Part shown: in pieces, positions 42,219 through 51,378 of the stretch
Position numbering within the stretch: position 1 is the first letter of the stretch
Layout: every line of letters begins with the position of its first letter
From: Roseovarius sp. SCSIO 43702
Lineage (GTDB): Bacteria > Pseudomonadota > Alphaproteobacteria > Rhodobacterales > Rhodobacteraceae
DNA length: 64,000 bases
Assembly: GCF_019599045.1 (NCBI RefSeq)
Contig: NZ_CP080623.1
Span: 766,501 to 830,500 of the forward strand
Reading direction: 5' to 3'
Program-made: the position numbers and the translations under genes
Notes under the pieces: model-generated
Told to the model about the DNA's origin: nothing
The model's input: the letters and a program-made list of their open reading frames with translations, nothing else
Database searches by the model: none

Positions 42219-43583
42219 ATGACCAACCAGCCAACGACCGAAGATCTCCAGGAATGGGACCGCACGCATAACGTTCACCCGTGGATCGCGATGGATGCCT
42301 GGCGCGATTACGACCTGCCGGTCATGGGCGGCGCGAAGGGCATCTATCTCTGGGACAGCGAGGGACGTCGTTTCATCGACGGGCCGGGCGGCATGTGGTG
42401 CGTGCAGATCGGATACGGGCGCAAGGAAATGGCCGACGCGATCGCCGATCAGGTGACGCTCATGCCTTACAATTCGCCGTGGAGTTCGACCACCGAGCCC
42501 GCGGCGGTGCTCGCGCGGCGGCTTGCCGAAATGGCGCCCGGCGATCTCAACAACGTGCATTTCACGACCGGCGGGTCGACCGCCGTCGATAGCGCGATCC
42601 GCGCGATGCATTTCATGAACAACCGCATGGGTCGGCCCGAGAAGAAGATCGTGATCGGCCGCGACAAGGGCTATCACGGTTCGACCTACCTTGCCGCCTC
42701 GGTGACGGGGAAGGAACGCGAGGTGTCGATCCTCGACAAGGCCGAGGATCTCGTGCGGTTCCTGCCGGATGTGAACCCGTATCGGCGCCCCGAAGGCATG
42801 ACGGAAGAAGCGTGGTGCGACGAGAAGGTCGCCGATCTCGAGCGGATGATCGAGACCGAGGGCGCCGAGAGGATCGGCGCGTTCATCGCCGAACCGATCC
42901 TGAGTTCAGGCGGTGTCATCGTGCCGCCCAAGGGTTATCAGAAGCGGACCTGGGAGGTGTGCCGCAAGCACGATATCCTCTACATTTCGGACGAGGTCGT
43001 GACCGGGTTCGGCCGGCTCGGACATTGGTTCGCCTCCGAGGAGGTGTTCGGCATTCAGCCCGACATCATCACATGCGCGAAAGGACTGACCAGCGGGTAT
43101 CTGCCGCTTGGGGCCTGTATCATCTCGGACAGCGTGATGGAGAGGATGGCAGGTGACGAGCCGGCGATGTTCTCGAACGGGTACACCTATTCCGGCCACC
43201 CGGTATGCTGTGCCGCCGCGCTCAAGAACATCGAGATCATGGAACGCGAAGGCATCCTGGAGCATGTGCGCGAGATCAGCCCCTATTTTCAGCAGCGTCT
43301 GCGAGAGCTTGCGAAATTCGACATCGTGGGTGACGTGCGCGGCGAGGGGCTCCTGGCCTGTGTCGAGGGCAAGCCCCTGGACGGCAAGGCGACGCTTTCG
43401 GCCGACAAGAAGTTCGGCGCGATCCTTGACGAGGCCTGCGAGAAGCGCGGCCTGCTGGTGCGGCCACTCTACAACATGGCCGTTTTCTCGCCGCCTCTGA
43501 TCATCACCCGAGAGGAGATCGACACGATGTTCGGCATCCTCGAGGAATCGCTGGAAGAGGTCGCGCGGGAATTCGGCAGCTAA
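42219..43583 (+). CDS. class III (omega) aminotransferase
   Basis: A 454-residue PLP aminotransferase of the omega-amino acid/putrescine-pyruvate type. The PLP Asp is in [13 protein letters not shown] (about residue 257), the Lys in [14 protein letters not shown] (about 288), and the N-terminal [19 protein letters not shown] block is typical of SpuC-like enzymes. It would move an amino group from a terminal amine to pyruvate or 2-oxoglutarate. It has an AGAGGAG ribosome site. Co-control with the second Rieske operon suggests it processes a demethylated product, but the substrate is not known. Confidence 0.87.
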   Translation: MTNQPTTEDLQEWDRTHNVHPWIAMDAWRDYDLPVMGGAKGIYLWDSEGRRFIDGPGGMWCVQIGYGRKEMADAIADQVTLMPYNSPWSSTTEPAAVLARRLAEMAPGDLNNVHFTTGGSTAVDSAIRAMHFMNNRMGRPEKKIVIGRDKGYHGSTYLAASVTGKEREVSILDKAEDLVRFLPDVNPYRRPEGMTEEAWCDEKVADLERMIETEGAERIGAFIAEPILSSGGVIVPPKGYQKRTWEVCRKHDILYISDEVVTGFGRLGHWFASEEVFGIQPDIITCAKGLTSGYLPLGACIISDSVMERMAGDEPAMFSNGYTYSGHPVCCAAALKNIEIMEREGILEHVREISPYFQQRLRELAKFDIVGDVRGEGLLACVEGKPLDGKATLSADKKFGAILDEACEKRGLLVRPLYNMAVFSPPLIITREEIDTMFGILEESLEEVAREFGS

Positions 43584-43603
43584 GGCAGCTTTCGAAGTCA
43601 GGA

Positions 43604-43653
43604 GCGAGGGGCCAGCCCCTCGCGCTCCCCGGGATATTTTCGGCAGGAGAAGG
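43604..43653. repeat. dispersed GC hairpin repeat, second copy
   Basis: A perfect stem GCGAGGGGC / GCCCCTCGC (43604-43623) is followed by a TCCCCGGGATATTTTCGGCA-type block. In reverse it matches the element at 8938-8990. It lies between the convergent aminotransferase and methyltransferase genes and may terminate both. Confidence 0.65.
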
Positions 43654-43680
43654 GCGGAACGTCCTGAGGGGTTCGACCTG

Positions 43681-44466
43681 TCACCCGGCGGCTTTGCCGG
43701 GCTTTTGCGCGCGCAGATGGTGGGGGCAATGCTCGCCGGTGTCGAGCACATGGATCATCGCCGTCCAGGTCTCGATGGACCGTTCTATGAAGTCCTTGCC
43801 GCTTGCGGCTTCGAACTCGCGGCGGCGTGGTCCCGCGATCGTCGCCAGTTCCTCGCGGGCCACTTCGCGATACCAGGGGTTGCGGTTGCGGGTCGTCACC
43901 CTCTCGAAGCCCGCGGCTTCGAGGGCGTGGGCGTAGCGCTCGGGCGATGCCATCTCCATTCCGATATCCTCGAGCGCGAGGTAGCGCTGCATCTCGGGGC
44001 TGGGCGCCTCGTCATGCGAGATCAGCCAGTCGGACGCGGCGAACCAGCCGCCCGGCCGCAGGACGCGGAACACCTCGCGCGCAAGGGCCTCCTTGTCGGG
44101 GATGTGTATGATGCTGTCCTTGGAGAAGACCAGGTCGAAGGTTTCATCCGCAAAGGGGAATGGTCCCGGCGTGACTTGCATGATCGCGACACGGTCGCCC
44201 AGCTTCGCGTCGACCACGCGCTCCCGGGCGAGTGCGCAGACGCCATCCTCCACGTCGATACCGGTGACATGCGCGGCACCGTGATCCCGTGCGAGAAGGA
44301 CCGGGATCGCCCCGGTTCCACAGCCGATGTCGAGCACCTTTTTGCCTTTCAGGTCGAGCCCTTCGAGCACCCGTGCGACCTCGTCGGCGCCGCCGGGCGA
44401 GAGGAATCCATCGCCCCAGAGCGCCTGAAGCAGGCCGGTCTGGTTGTCATCGTAATGCTCGCTCAT
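43681..44466 (-). CDS. class I SAM-dependent methyltransferase
   Basis: A 261-residue methyltransferase. Motif I is KVLDIGCGTGAIPVLLARD near residue 43, with an acidic GIDVEDG loop and FSKDSIIHIPDKEALAREVF (motif II-III, about residue 110). The SKD-IHIPDK pattern is shared with phosphoethanolamine and sarcosine/dimethylglycine N-methyltransferases. The start overlaps the Rieske gene's stop (ATGA), so the two are co-translated. A methylase coupled to an oxygenase that probably removes methyl groups is unexpected. Confidence 0.83.
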   Translation of the reverse strand: MSEHYDDNQTGLLQALWGDGFLSPGGADEVARVLEGLDLKGKKVLDIGCGTGAIPVLLARDHGAAHVTGIDVEDGVCALARERVVDAKLGDRVAIMQVTPGPFPFADETFDLVFSKDSIIHIPDKEALAREVFRVLRPGGWFAASDWLISHDEAPSPEMQRYLALEDIGMEMASPERYAHALEAAGFERVTTRNRNPWYREVAREELATIAGPRRREFEAASGKDFIERSIETWTAMIHVLDTGEHCPHHLRAQKPGKAAG

Positions 44467-45665
44467 TTCGCCTCTTGCAGGAGCGCGGCATTGCGCGCCA
44501 GCAACGTACCCTCCGGCGGCTCCTCGGTCGAGCGAAGGATCGGGAAGTGGCGGCGCAACTCGTCGTGATAGCTCTGCACACCGATTTCGAGGTCGGAGAG
44601 GATGATCCCGTCGTAGCCGGACGAGAACGCCGCTTCCCAAGTCCATTCGATCAACTGGGTGTCCTCGTCGCTCGTGATCCGGTCGATCCGCCCGCTGAGA
44701 TAGCGCGCAAGGCGCAGCCTGCGGTCCTCGTCGGGGTAGCGATAGGTGGCGCTGCGCTGCAGGCAGGTGCCGACGGAGGTAGGGTATTCCTGGTAGAACA
44801 TCACGCTGTCGGGGTAGAAGCCGATCACGAAGTTGGGGAAAATGCCGATGTAGAGCCACGCACCGGCATGATCCTCGTCAAGTCGCGAAGGCGCCTCGAG
44901 GATTGACTTGTAGTGCCGCACGCTCCAGTGCCGGCCCTGGCCTTCGCGGAACGACCCGAAGGATCGCGAAGTCCCGTCATGGAAAGGCTCATCGTGATAG
45001 CCGTTGCCGTAGAGGTCGTGGAGGCCGGGATGGGCCATGGGGACATGATATCCCTCGTTGTCGACGTCCCGGACGCATTTCCAGTTGGCGTCGATATGTT
45101 CGGTCCAGAACCCGGCCCCCGAGGGCGCGATCGTGTCGAGCCGGTATTGCGAGACTTCCGCGTCGTGGCGCGCCAGGATCTCGGAAATGGGGCGCTGCGG
45201 GCCGGGCTGGAACCTCACGAATATGAAACCCTGCCATGTATCCATCTCGATGGTCTTGAGGCTCCATTCCTCGGGGTCGAGGTCGGGGAGAGACTTGGGC
45301 TGTGACGCGCCGCGAAGCGTCCCGTCGAGATTGTAGACCCACCCGTGGAAGGGGCAGATGATGGCCGATCGGCATCGCCCCGTCTCCTCGGCCACGACGC
45401 GGGAGCCGCGGTGACGGCACAGGTTATGAAACGCTCGCACCTCCCCTTCGCGGTCGCGGATCACGAGCGCTCGCTCGCCTGCAATGTCGAACGTCACGAA
45501 ATCACCCGGTTCGGGGATGTCGGAGATGTGGCAGACGATCTGCCAGTGTCGCCGGAAGAGCAGATCCTTCTCAGCTTCCAGAAGTTCCTTGCTGAAGAAG
45601 CTCCACTTGGGCAAGCCGGAGCGATCCCGGTCCTTGGCGAAAGCGGAGTTGTCGTGACGTGTCAT
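44463..45665 (-). CDS. Rieske non-heme iron oxygenase alpha subunit B
   Basis: A 400-residue oxygenase distinct from the one at 39828. Rieske ligands are Cys83, His85, Cys104 and His107 (CRHRGSRV and CPFHGW). The iron site is DNEGYHVPMAHPGLH with His207 and His212 and Glu204 as probable bridge. The N terminus (SGLPKWSFFSKELLEAEKDL) resembles glycine-betaine or choline-type oxygenases. It is the first gene of a two-gene unit with the methyltransferase and has a strong promoter containing a TetR-like operator. A reductase partner is again missing. Confidence 0.84.
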   Translation of the reverse strand: MTRHDNSAFAKDRDRSGLPKWSFFSKELLEAEKDLLFRRHWQIVCHISDIPEPGDFVTFDIAGERALVIRDREGEVRAFHNLCRHRGSRVVAEETGRCRSAIICPFHGWVYNLDGTLRGASQPKSLPDLDPEEWSLKTIEMDTWQGFIFVRFQPGPQRPISEILARHDAEVSQYRLDTIAPSGAGFWTEHIDANWKCVRDVDNEGYHVPMAHPGLHDLYGNGYHDEPFHDGTSRSFGSFREGQGRHWSVRHYKSILEAPSRLDEDHAGAWLYIGIFPNFVIGFYPDSVMFYQEYPTSVGTCLQRSATYRYPDEDRRLRLARYLSGRIDRITSDEDTQLIEWTWEAAFSSGYDGIILSDLEIGVQSYHDELRRHFPILRSTEEPPEGTLLARNAALLQEAK

Positions 45666-45689
45666 GGCGCGTCCAAATGGTGAGATATT

Positions 45690-45719
45690 TATTTACGCGC
45701 TCAAATAATATTCTGTCAA
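45690..45719 (-). promoter_or_regulatory. promoter and operator of the second Rieske operon
   Basis: On the minus strand TTGACA (45719-45714) and TAAATA (45695-45690) are spaced by 18 bases, a near-consensus promoter. The operator-like TTTACGCGCTCAAA (45692-45705, plus strand) covers the spacer and -10. It matches the palindrome at 42148 in 12 of 14 bases. Confidence 0.65.
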
Positions 45720-45741
45720 GGCTTCTGCCCATCCCCGCCGC

Positions 45742-46419
45742 TCAGTCGGAGGCCATGATCTTCGCTATTCGCTTTGCAATGGCGCGCGTCGCCTTGGGGG
45801 AGGGATGGATCATGTCGAGGGCATGGAAGCTCCGGTCGCCGTCCGGCACGAGGTCGGTGAGCGACAGGAACGTCAGGCCCGGATCGCGCGCCGCCAGCGC
45901 GGAGATGCGGCCTTCGAGGCCTTCGGCCTCGTTCCGGCAATGCTCGATGGGAGAGCCGACGCCGGGACTCCGGAGGTAGCCCACATAGATCACTTTCGCG
46001 CCGGTTTGGCGGAGGCGCGTGACGAGGGACGGTATCCGCCCGTCGCGCCCATCCGGTGAGATCAGCCGGTCTAGTGTCGTCTTGCAACGACCACAGCCGC
46101 AACCGAACCACAGATCGTTCCCGCCGCCGTTCACGATGATCCATTCCCATGGACCTGGCCGGTACTGACGCCCGATATTGAGACCGAGACTGCCCGACAC
46201 GGGAAGGGCATAGATGATGCGTGCGCCCTTTACCGAACGGTCGGTGACGGGCGCCTCGATCTCGCGTTCGAGCAGGTGACCGACTGACCGACCGCCGATC
46301 TGGTGCGTGGCCAAGAGACTGTCGCCCATCATCAGGACACTGGACCTGCCATCCGTCGGAACCGGCTCGCTGCAAGCCGCGACGAAGAGAAGGGCGAGAA
46401 ACGAGAACAGTCTGAACAT
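45742..46419 (-). CDS. SGNH/GDSL-family lipoprotein hydrolase
   Basis: A 225-residue protein with a lipoprotein signal (FLALLFVAAC, lipobox Cys at residue 16). The SGNH blocks are VLMMGDSLLATH (Ser, about residue 32), a Gly region, NGGGNDLWFGCGCGRC (Asn, about 101) and DMIHPSPKA (Asp/His, about 208). It is a predicted periplasmic esterase anchored to a membrane. The GCGCGRCK Cys cluster next to the Asn block is unusual. The ATG at 46419 is chosen to give a proper lipobox. Confidence 0.78.
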   Translation of the reverse strand: MFRLFSFLALLFVAACSEPVPTDGRSSVLMMGDSLLATHQIGGRSVGHLLEREIEAPVTDRSVKGARIIYALPVSGSLGLNIGRQYRPGPWEWIIVNGGGNDLWFGCGCGRCKTTLDRLISPDGRDGRIPSLVTRLRQTGAKVIYVGYLRSPGVGSPIEHCRNEAEGLEGRISALAARDPGLTFLSLTDLVPDGDRSFHALDMIHPSPKATRAIAKRIAKIMASD

Positions 46420-46641
46420 CGGCGGCCTTTCGCGAGGGGGGGCGGGCCGTTCGAATATCCCAGGGGCGGCATCACTGCAACGTCGCCTTCCCCGGTGTCG
46501 GGTCGGTTCGCGTGGTGCGCGCGCAAAGCGCCGGACCCGGAAGAATGTCAAATGACGGGATTCTCAACCGGCGAAAGACGCTGTAGGCTCGGTGCAGGGC
46601 AACAAGATCACCTTTCAGGGTGACGCAAAGGAGCGGTGACA

Positions 46642-47958
46642 GTGACAACTACCAATGAGGTGCCGCGCGGCATGATGGCCAGCGCGGTCTGGGCGGCCGA
46701 GAATACACCTGCGAAGCGGAACAGGGCGGTCGATTTCTATCGGGCGGTGGCGATCTCTTTCGTCATCCTCGGTCATTGGTTCCTCGTCGCACCGGTGATC
46801 CGCGATGGCGAGATCGCGTTCCCGATCCTCCTGGCCGAGCAGCCGTGGACGCAATACCTGACCTGGCTTTTCCAGGTGATGCCGGTCTTCTTCTTCGTGG
46901 GCGGCTTTGCCAACGCGCTGTCCTGGACATCCGCGCGCAGGGACAGGCGAACCGCGCGGGCGTGGATCTCCGGCAGACTTGCGAGATTGCTCAAACCGAC
47001 TGTCCCGCTCGTCATCGTCTGGAGCATCGCGGCGGCCGTGGCCACGCAGCTTGGCGTCGCGCCCGATCTCATCGCGTTGACATCGCAGGCGGCGCTGGTG
47101 CCGATCTGGTTTCTTGCGGTCTATATCGTCATCACGCTTGTTGTCCCGCTGAGCTATGCGGTCCACGAGCGGCTGAGTTTCGGATCGGTCATCATCCTGG
47201 CGCTGGGCGCGATCCTCGTGGATGCTGTGGCCTTCGGTCTCGACCAGGAATGGCTGCGATGGGTCAACTACGGTTTCGTCTGGCTTGCCGTCCATCAGCT
47301 TGGATACTGGTGGAACGACGCGGCGCGTCCCGGCCTGGTGGCGCTCGGGTTGGTCGCACTGGGTTTGGCATGGCTCTATGTGCTGATAGGAATACTGGAT
47401 TTCCCGGTGGCGATGGTCAGCGTTCCGGGCGACGAGTTTTCCAACACTCGGCCGCCGACGACCGCCATGCTGGGGCTCGGTTGCGTCCAGGTCGGCATCA
47501 TCCTGTTGTTGGCAGGTCCGGTTTCCAGGTGGCTTCGGCGCACCCGGCCCTGGGCCGTGGTGATCCTCCTCAACCAGATGATCATGACGGTCTACCTGTG
47601 GCATATGACCGCGATGATCCTCGTGGTCGGTATTGCGGTTCTCTTGGGCGGTCTCGGCCTCGGGGTCGATCCCGGCACCGCGGAGTGGTGGACCTTGCGG
47701 CCGCTGTGGCTTCTGATCTTCGGTGCGGCGCTTCTGCCGCTGGTCCTTGTGTTCGTGCGGTTCGAATCCGGAAGTCGCGGCGGGGTCGAGGGAGCGCCCG
47801 GCCCGGCACAAGCGGTGCTAGGGGCATGCGTGACCTGTGCCGGCCTTGTCATGATGGCGCTTTCGGGTATCGGAGCCGACATGGCGCTGGGGGTGAACTG
47901 GATCGCGCTGGTGGCGGTTCTTGTCGGCGTTTTCCTCGCCACTCGTCGCATCGCATGA
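46642..47958 (+). CDS. acyltransferase 3-family membrane protein
   Basis: A 438-residue integral membrane protein with about ten hydrophobic segments. It opens with KRNRAVDFYRAVAISFVILGH, the acyltransferase-3 signature with the catalytic-type His. These enzymes acylate sugars or lipids at the membrane; no donor or acceptor can be assigned. I chose GTG at 46642 because AGGAG (46629-46633) is then 8 bases away; GTG at 46636 and ATG at 46672 are alternatives. Confidence 0.8.
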   Translation: MTTTNEVPRGMMASAVWAAENTPAKRNRAVDFYRAVAISFVILGHWFLVAPVIRDGEIAFPILLAEQPWTQYLTWLFQVMPVFFFVGGFANALSWTSARRDRRTARAWISGRLARLLKPTVPLVIVWSIAAAVATQLGVAPDLIALTSQAALVPIWFLAVYIVITLVVPLSYAVHERLSFGSVIILALGAILVDAVAFGLDQEWLRWVNYGFVWLAVHQLGYWWNDAARPGLVALGLVALGLAWLYVLIGILDFPVAMVSVPGDEFSNTRPPTTAMLGLGCVQVGIILLLAGPVSRWLRRTRPWAVVILLNQMIMTVYLWHMTAMILVVGIAVLLGGLGLGVDPGTAEWWTLRPLWLLIFGAALLPLVLVFVRFESGSRGGVEGAPGPAQAVLGACVTCAGLVMMALSGIGADMALGVNWIALVAVLVGVFLATRRIA

Positions 47959-48146
47959 TCAGCTTTCGGGTGCGCGCCTGGCCCGTCCGGCCAGTCCCGA
48001 ATATGGCTGAAAATGGCAAAACCGCGCTTGGACGCCCGTTATTTTAATCTTGTCACCGGGCCATGAGGGCTGTTTGCTGCGCAATGATCGCTTGTCGAAG
48101 CGATTTTATCTCCGTGATCCAATTCACCAACGGGAGGAAACAACAG

Positions 48147-49151
48147 ATGAAGTTCACAACCACACTGGCCGCCGCGGCCCTGGCCATCGGTGCGACAGCG
48201 ACCGGCGCAAGCGCCGCCTGCGACGACGGAGAGATCGTCATCAAGTTCAGTCACGTCACCAATACCGACAAGCATCCCAAGGGCATCGCCGCGTCGCTCC
48301 TGGAAAAGCGCGTCAACGAGGAAATGGACGGAAAGGCCTGCATGGAGGTCTTCCCCAACTCGACGCTCTACGACGACAACAAGGTGCTCGAGGCACTGTT
48401 GCAAGGTGACGTGCAACTTGCCGCGCCGAGCCTGTCGAAATTCGAGGCCTTCACCAAGAAATACCGCATTTTCGACCTGCCTTTCATGTTCAAGAACATC
48501 GACGCGGTGAACGAATTCCAGGCCTCCGAAGCCGGTCAGGCGCTCAAGGACGACATGAACCGGCGCGGTCTCCAGGGGTTGGCCTTCTGGCACAACGGCA
48601 TGAAGCAGATGTCCGCAAACAAGCCGCTCATCGAACCCTCCGACGCCGAGGGCCTCCGCTTCCGCGTGCAATCCTCCGACGTGCTCGTAGCGCAGATGGA
48701 AGCGATCGGCGGCAGCCCTCAGAAAATGGCGTTTTCGGAAGTCTACGGCGCGTTGCAGCAGGGTGTCGTCGACGGTCAGGAAAACACGTGGTCGAACATC
48801 TATGGCAAGAAGTTCTTCGAGGTGCAGGACGGCATCACCGAGACGAACCACGGCATTCTCGACTATCTTGTCGTGACCTCGACCGAGTGGCTGGAGGGGC
48901 TCGAGCCCGAGGTGCGCGATCAATTCCTGACCATCCTCGAAGAGGTCACGGAAGCGCGCAACAGCGAGAGCGCGAAGGTCAACCAGGCCGCTAAGCAGTC
49001 GATCATCGACGCCGGCGGCACGATCCGCGAGCTGACGCCCGAACAGCGCGAGAAATGGGTCGAGGTGATGAAACCCGTGTGGGAGCAATTCGCGGATGAT
49101 GTCGGGCAGGAAAACATCGACGCGGCGCAGAAGATCAATGAAAGCATGTAA
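48147..49151 (+). CDS. TRAP transporter substrate-binding protein (DctP family)
   Basis: A 334-residue periplasmic solute-binding protein with a Sec signal (TTLAAAALAIGATATGASA). The start of the mature protein, IVIKFSHVTNTDKHPKGIAA, and the PLIEPSDAEGLRFRVQSSDV segment with the ligand-binding Arg are typical of DctP. It captures a carboxylate ligand for the QM permease encoded next. The ATG at 48147 follows GGGAGGAAA. Substrate is not readable from sequence; C4-dicarboxylates are the family default. Confidence 0.9.
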   Translation: MKFTTTLAAAALAIGATATGASAACDDGEIVIKFSHVTNTDKHPKGIAASLLEKRVNEEMDGKACMEVFPNSTLYDDNKVLEALLQGDVQLAAPSLSKFEAFTKKYRIFDLPFMFKNIDAVNEFQASEAGQALKDDMNRRGLQGLAFWHNGMKQMSANKPLIEPSDAEGLRFRVQSSDVLVAQMEAIGGSPQKMAFSEVYGALQQGVVDGQENTWSNIYGKKFFEVQDGITETNHGILDYLVVTSTEWLEGLEPEVRDQFLTILEEVTEARNSESAKVNQAAKQSIIDAGGTIRELTPEQREKWVEVMKPVWEQFADDVGQENIDAAQKINESM

Positions 49152-49263
49152 AAGCGTCACATCGCGGCCCGGATCTCTTCGGGCCGCGATAACCGGATGA
49201 CACCGGATGCGAGGCCGCCCGTGCCTTGCCAATCAGAATAACGAGAATTCGGGAGGGACCAAG

Positions 49264-49941
49264 ATGAGGGCGACCGACGACCGCTCGTTCATGGACAGCA
49301 TCGAGGAAACGCTGATCGCGTTCCTCCTGGGCGCGATGACGCTCATCACCTTCGCCAACGTGGTCGCGAGGAAGGGGTTCAACTCCAACATCCTGTGGGG
49401 GCTCGAGCTGACGGTGTTCCTGTTCGGCTGGCTCGTTTTGCTGGGGGCCTCCTATGCCGTCAAGAAGGGCGCGCATCTGGGTGTCGATGTCATCATCAAC
49501 CTGCTCAGTCCTCCTGCGCGCCGCGCGATGGCCCTTCTGTCGGTCACGCTCTGCATCGTCTTCTCGCTGCTGCTGCTGAAGGGGGCGTGGGATTACTGGG
49601 CCAATTTCGCCAACCTGCCAGCGACAGAGGGGCGCTGGTTTCCGCTCGGGTTCGAGGATAGCTTCCTCGCCAAGGGATGGTACGAGGTGGACGACATCCC
49701 GCACCCGTGGCTGCTGAAATGGATGGAGCCGATCTTCAACGAGGGCGAGAGCTACAACAAACTGCCGCGCCTCATTCCCTATTTCGTCCTGCCACTCTCC
49801 ATGGCGCTCCTGACCTTGCGCTTCGTACAGGCGGGGATCAGGATCTGGCGAGGTGAGATCGACCGCATCGTGGCCAGCCACGAGGTCGAGGAAGAGCTCT
49901 ATGAAACCCGGGTGGCACGCGACCACGAGGGGGGCCGCTGA
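49264..49941 (+). CDS. TRAP transporter small permease (DctQ)
   Basis: A 225-residue protein with four membrane segments and the DctQ opening DSIEETLIAFLLGAMTLITF. A hydrophilic insertion of about 70 residues between helices 3 and 4 (NLPATEGRWFPLGFEDSF to NKLPRLIPY) makes it longer than the usual 160-180 residues. The ATG at 49264 follows GGGAGGG. It overlaps dctM by one base. Confidence 0.88.
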   Translation: MRATDDRSFMDSIEETLIAFLLGAMTLITFANVVARKGFNSNILWGLELTVFLFGWLVLLGASYAVKKGAHLGVDVIINLLSPPARRAMALLSVTLCIVFSLLLLKGAWDYWANFANLPATEGRWFPLGFEDSFLAKGWYEVDDIPHPWLLKWMEPIFNEGESYNKLPRLIPYFVLPLSMALLTLRFVQAGIRIWRGEIDRIVASHEVEEELYETRVARDHEGGR

Positions 49942-51335
49942 TGGCGGTCGTCCTTCTCTTTGCCCTCGTCGTAGGCTTCCTGCTGATCGGCGTGCCCATT
50001 GCCGTGGCCCTTGGCCTGGCTTCGGTGCTGTTCCTTCTCATCTTCTCGGATGCATCAATGGCATCGGTGGCGCAGACACTTTTCGAGGCGTTCGAGGGGC
50101 ATTTTACCCTGTTGGCCATTCCCTTCTTCATCCTGGCCAGTTCCTTCATGTCGACGGGCGGCGTGGCGCAACGGATCATCCGCTTTTCGATCGCCTGCGT
50201 CGGGCATCTGCGCGGTGGACTCGCCATCGCGGGTGTCTTCGCCTGCATGATGTTCGCGGCCCTTTCGGGATCGTCCCCCGCGACCGTGGTCGCCATCGGC
50301 ACAATCGTCATCGCGGCGATGCGGCAGGCGGGCTATACCAAGGAATTCGCGGCGGGCGTCATCTGCAACGCCGGCACGCTCGGAATTCTCATCCCGCCGT
50401 CGATCGTCATGGTGGTCTATGCCGCGGCGGTAGAGGTGTCGGTGGGACGAATGTTCCTTGCGGGAGTCATCCCGGGCATCCTGGCCGGGCTCATGCTGAT
50501 GATCGCGATCTACGTGATGGCCCGGATCAAGGACATGCCCGCCGGTGAATGGCGCGGTTGGCGCGAGATCGGCGCATCGTTCCGCGATGCGGTCTGGGGG
50601 CTGCTGCTGATACTCATCATCATGGTCGGGATCTATGGTATTCCCGGCGTGACCGGCGCCTTCTTCACCCCGACCGAGGCGGCGGCGGTGGCCTCGGTCT
50701 ACGCGTTCTTCGTGGCGACCTTCATCTACCGCGACATGGGGCCGCTCGCCGCGCGCGACGGGCGGGGAAGGCTGAGCCTCTGGCAGGCACCGCATGCCGT
50801 GGTGACGGCCTTCGTCCACAGGGATACGCGGGATACGCTTCTCGATGCGGGCAAGCTCACGATCACGCTGATGTTCGTGATCGCCAACGCGCTCATCCTC
50901 AAGCATGTCCTGACCGAAGAGCAGATCCCCCAGATGGTCGCCAACTCGATGCTGAACGCGGGGTTCGGGCCGGTGATGTTCCTCGTGGTGGTGAACGTGA
51001 TCCTGCTGATCGGCGGTCAGTTCATGGAGCCGTCGGGCCTTCTGGTGATCGTGGCGCCGCTCGTCTTTCCGATCGCGATCGAGCTTGGTATCGACCCCAT
51101 TCACCTTGGCATCATCATGGTGGTGAACATGGAGATCGGGATGATCACGCCGCCCGTGGGCCTCAACCTGTTCGTGACCTCGGGCGTGGCGGGGATGCCG
51201 ATGATGAGCGTCGTGAAAGCGGCACTGCCCTTCCTCGGCGTGCTCTTCATCTTCCTGATCATGGTCACTTACATTCCGGGCATCTCGACGGTGTTGCCCA
51301 ACGCGCTGATGGGGCCGGAGATCATCACGAACTAG
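49941..51335 (+). CDS. TRAP transporter large permease (DctM)
   Basis: A 464-residue membrane protein with about twelve hydrophobic segments. Typical DctM stretches include FFILASSFMSTGGVAQRI, FAALSGSSPATVVAIG and NAGTLGILIPPSIVMVVYA, plus a conserved NMEIGMITPPVGLNLFV near the end. It is the Na+-coupled translocation subunit. The start overlaps the dctQ stop (TGATG), and it closes the transporter operon. Confidence 0.93.
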   Translation: MAVVLLFALVVGFLLIGVPIAVALGLASVLFLLIFSDASMASVAQTLFEAFEGHFTLLAIPFFILASSFMSTGGVAQRIIRFSIACVGHLRGGLAIAGVFACMMFAALSGSSPATVVAIGTIVIAAMRQAGYTKEFAAGVICNAGTLGILIPPSIVMVVYAAAVEVSVGRMFLAGVIPGILAGLMLMIAIYVMARIKDMPAGEWRGWREIGASFRDAVWGLLLILIIMVGIYGIPGVTGAFFTPTEAAAVASVYAFFVATFIYRDMGPLAARDGRGRLSLWQAPHAVVTAFVHRDTRDTLLDAGKLTITLMFVIANALILKHVLTEEQIPQMVANSMLNAGFGPVMFLVVVNVILLIGGQFMEPSGLLVIVAPLVFPIAIELGIDPIHLGIIMVVNMEIGMITPPVGLNLFVTSGVAGMPMMSVVKAALPFLGVLFIFLIMVTYIPGISTVLPNALMGPEIITN

Positions 51336-51378
51336 AGCGCAGGTGCGGTTCGGTCCGTTTGTGCGAGCGCGGGGAAAG

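Noticed and set aside
48089..48102. Small hairpin CGCTT-GTCG-AAGCG followed by ATTTTAT before dctP
   Set aside because: The stem has only five pairs and lies 130 bases past the acyltransferase; too weak to call a terminator.
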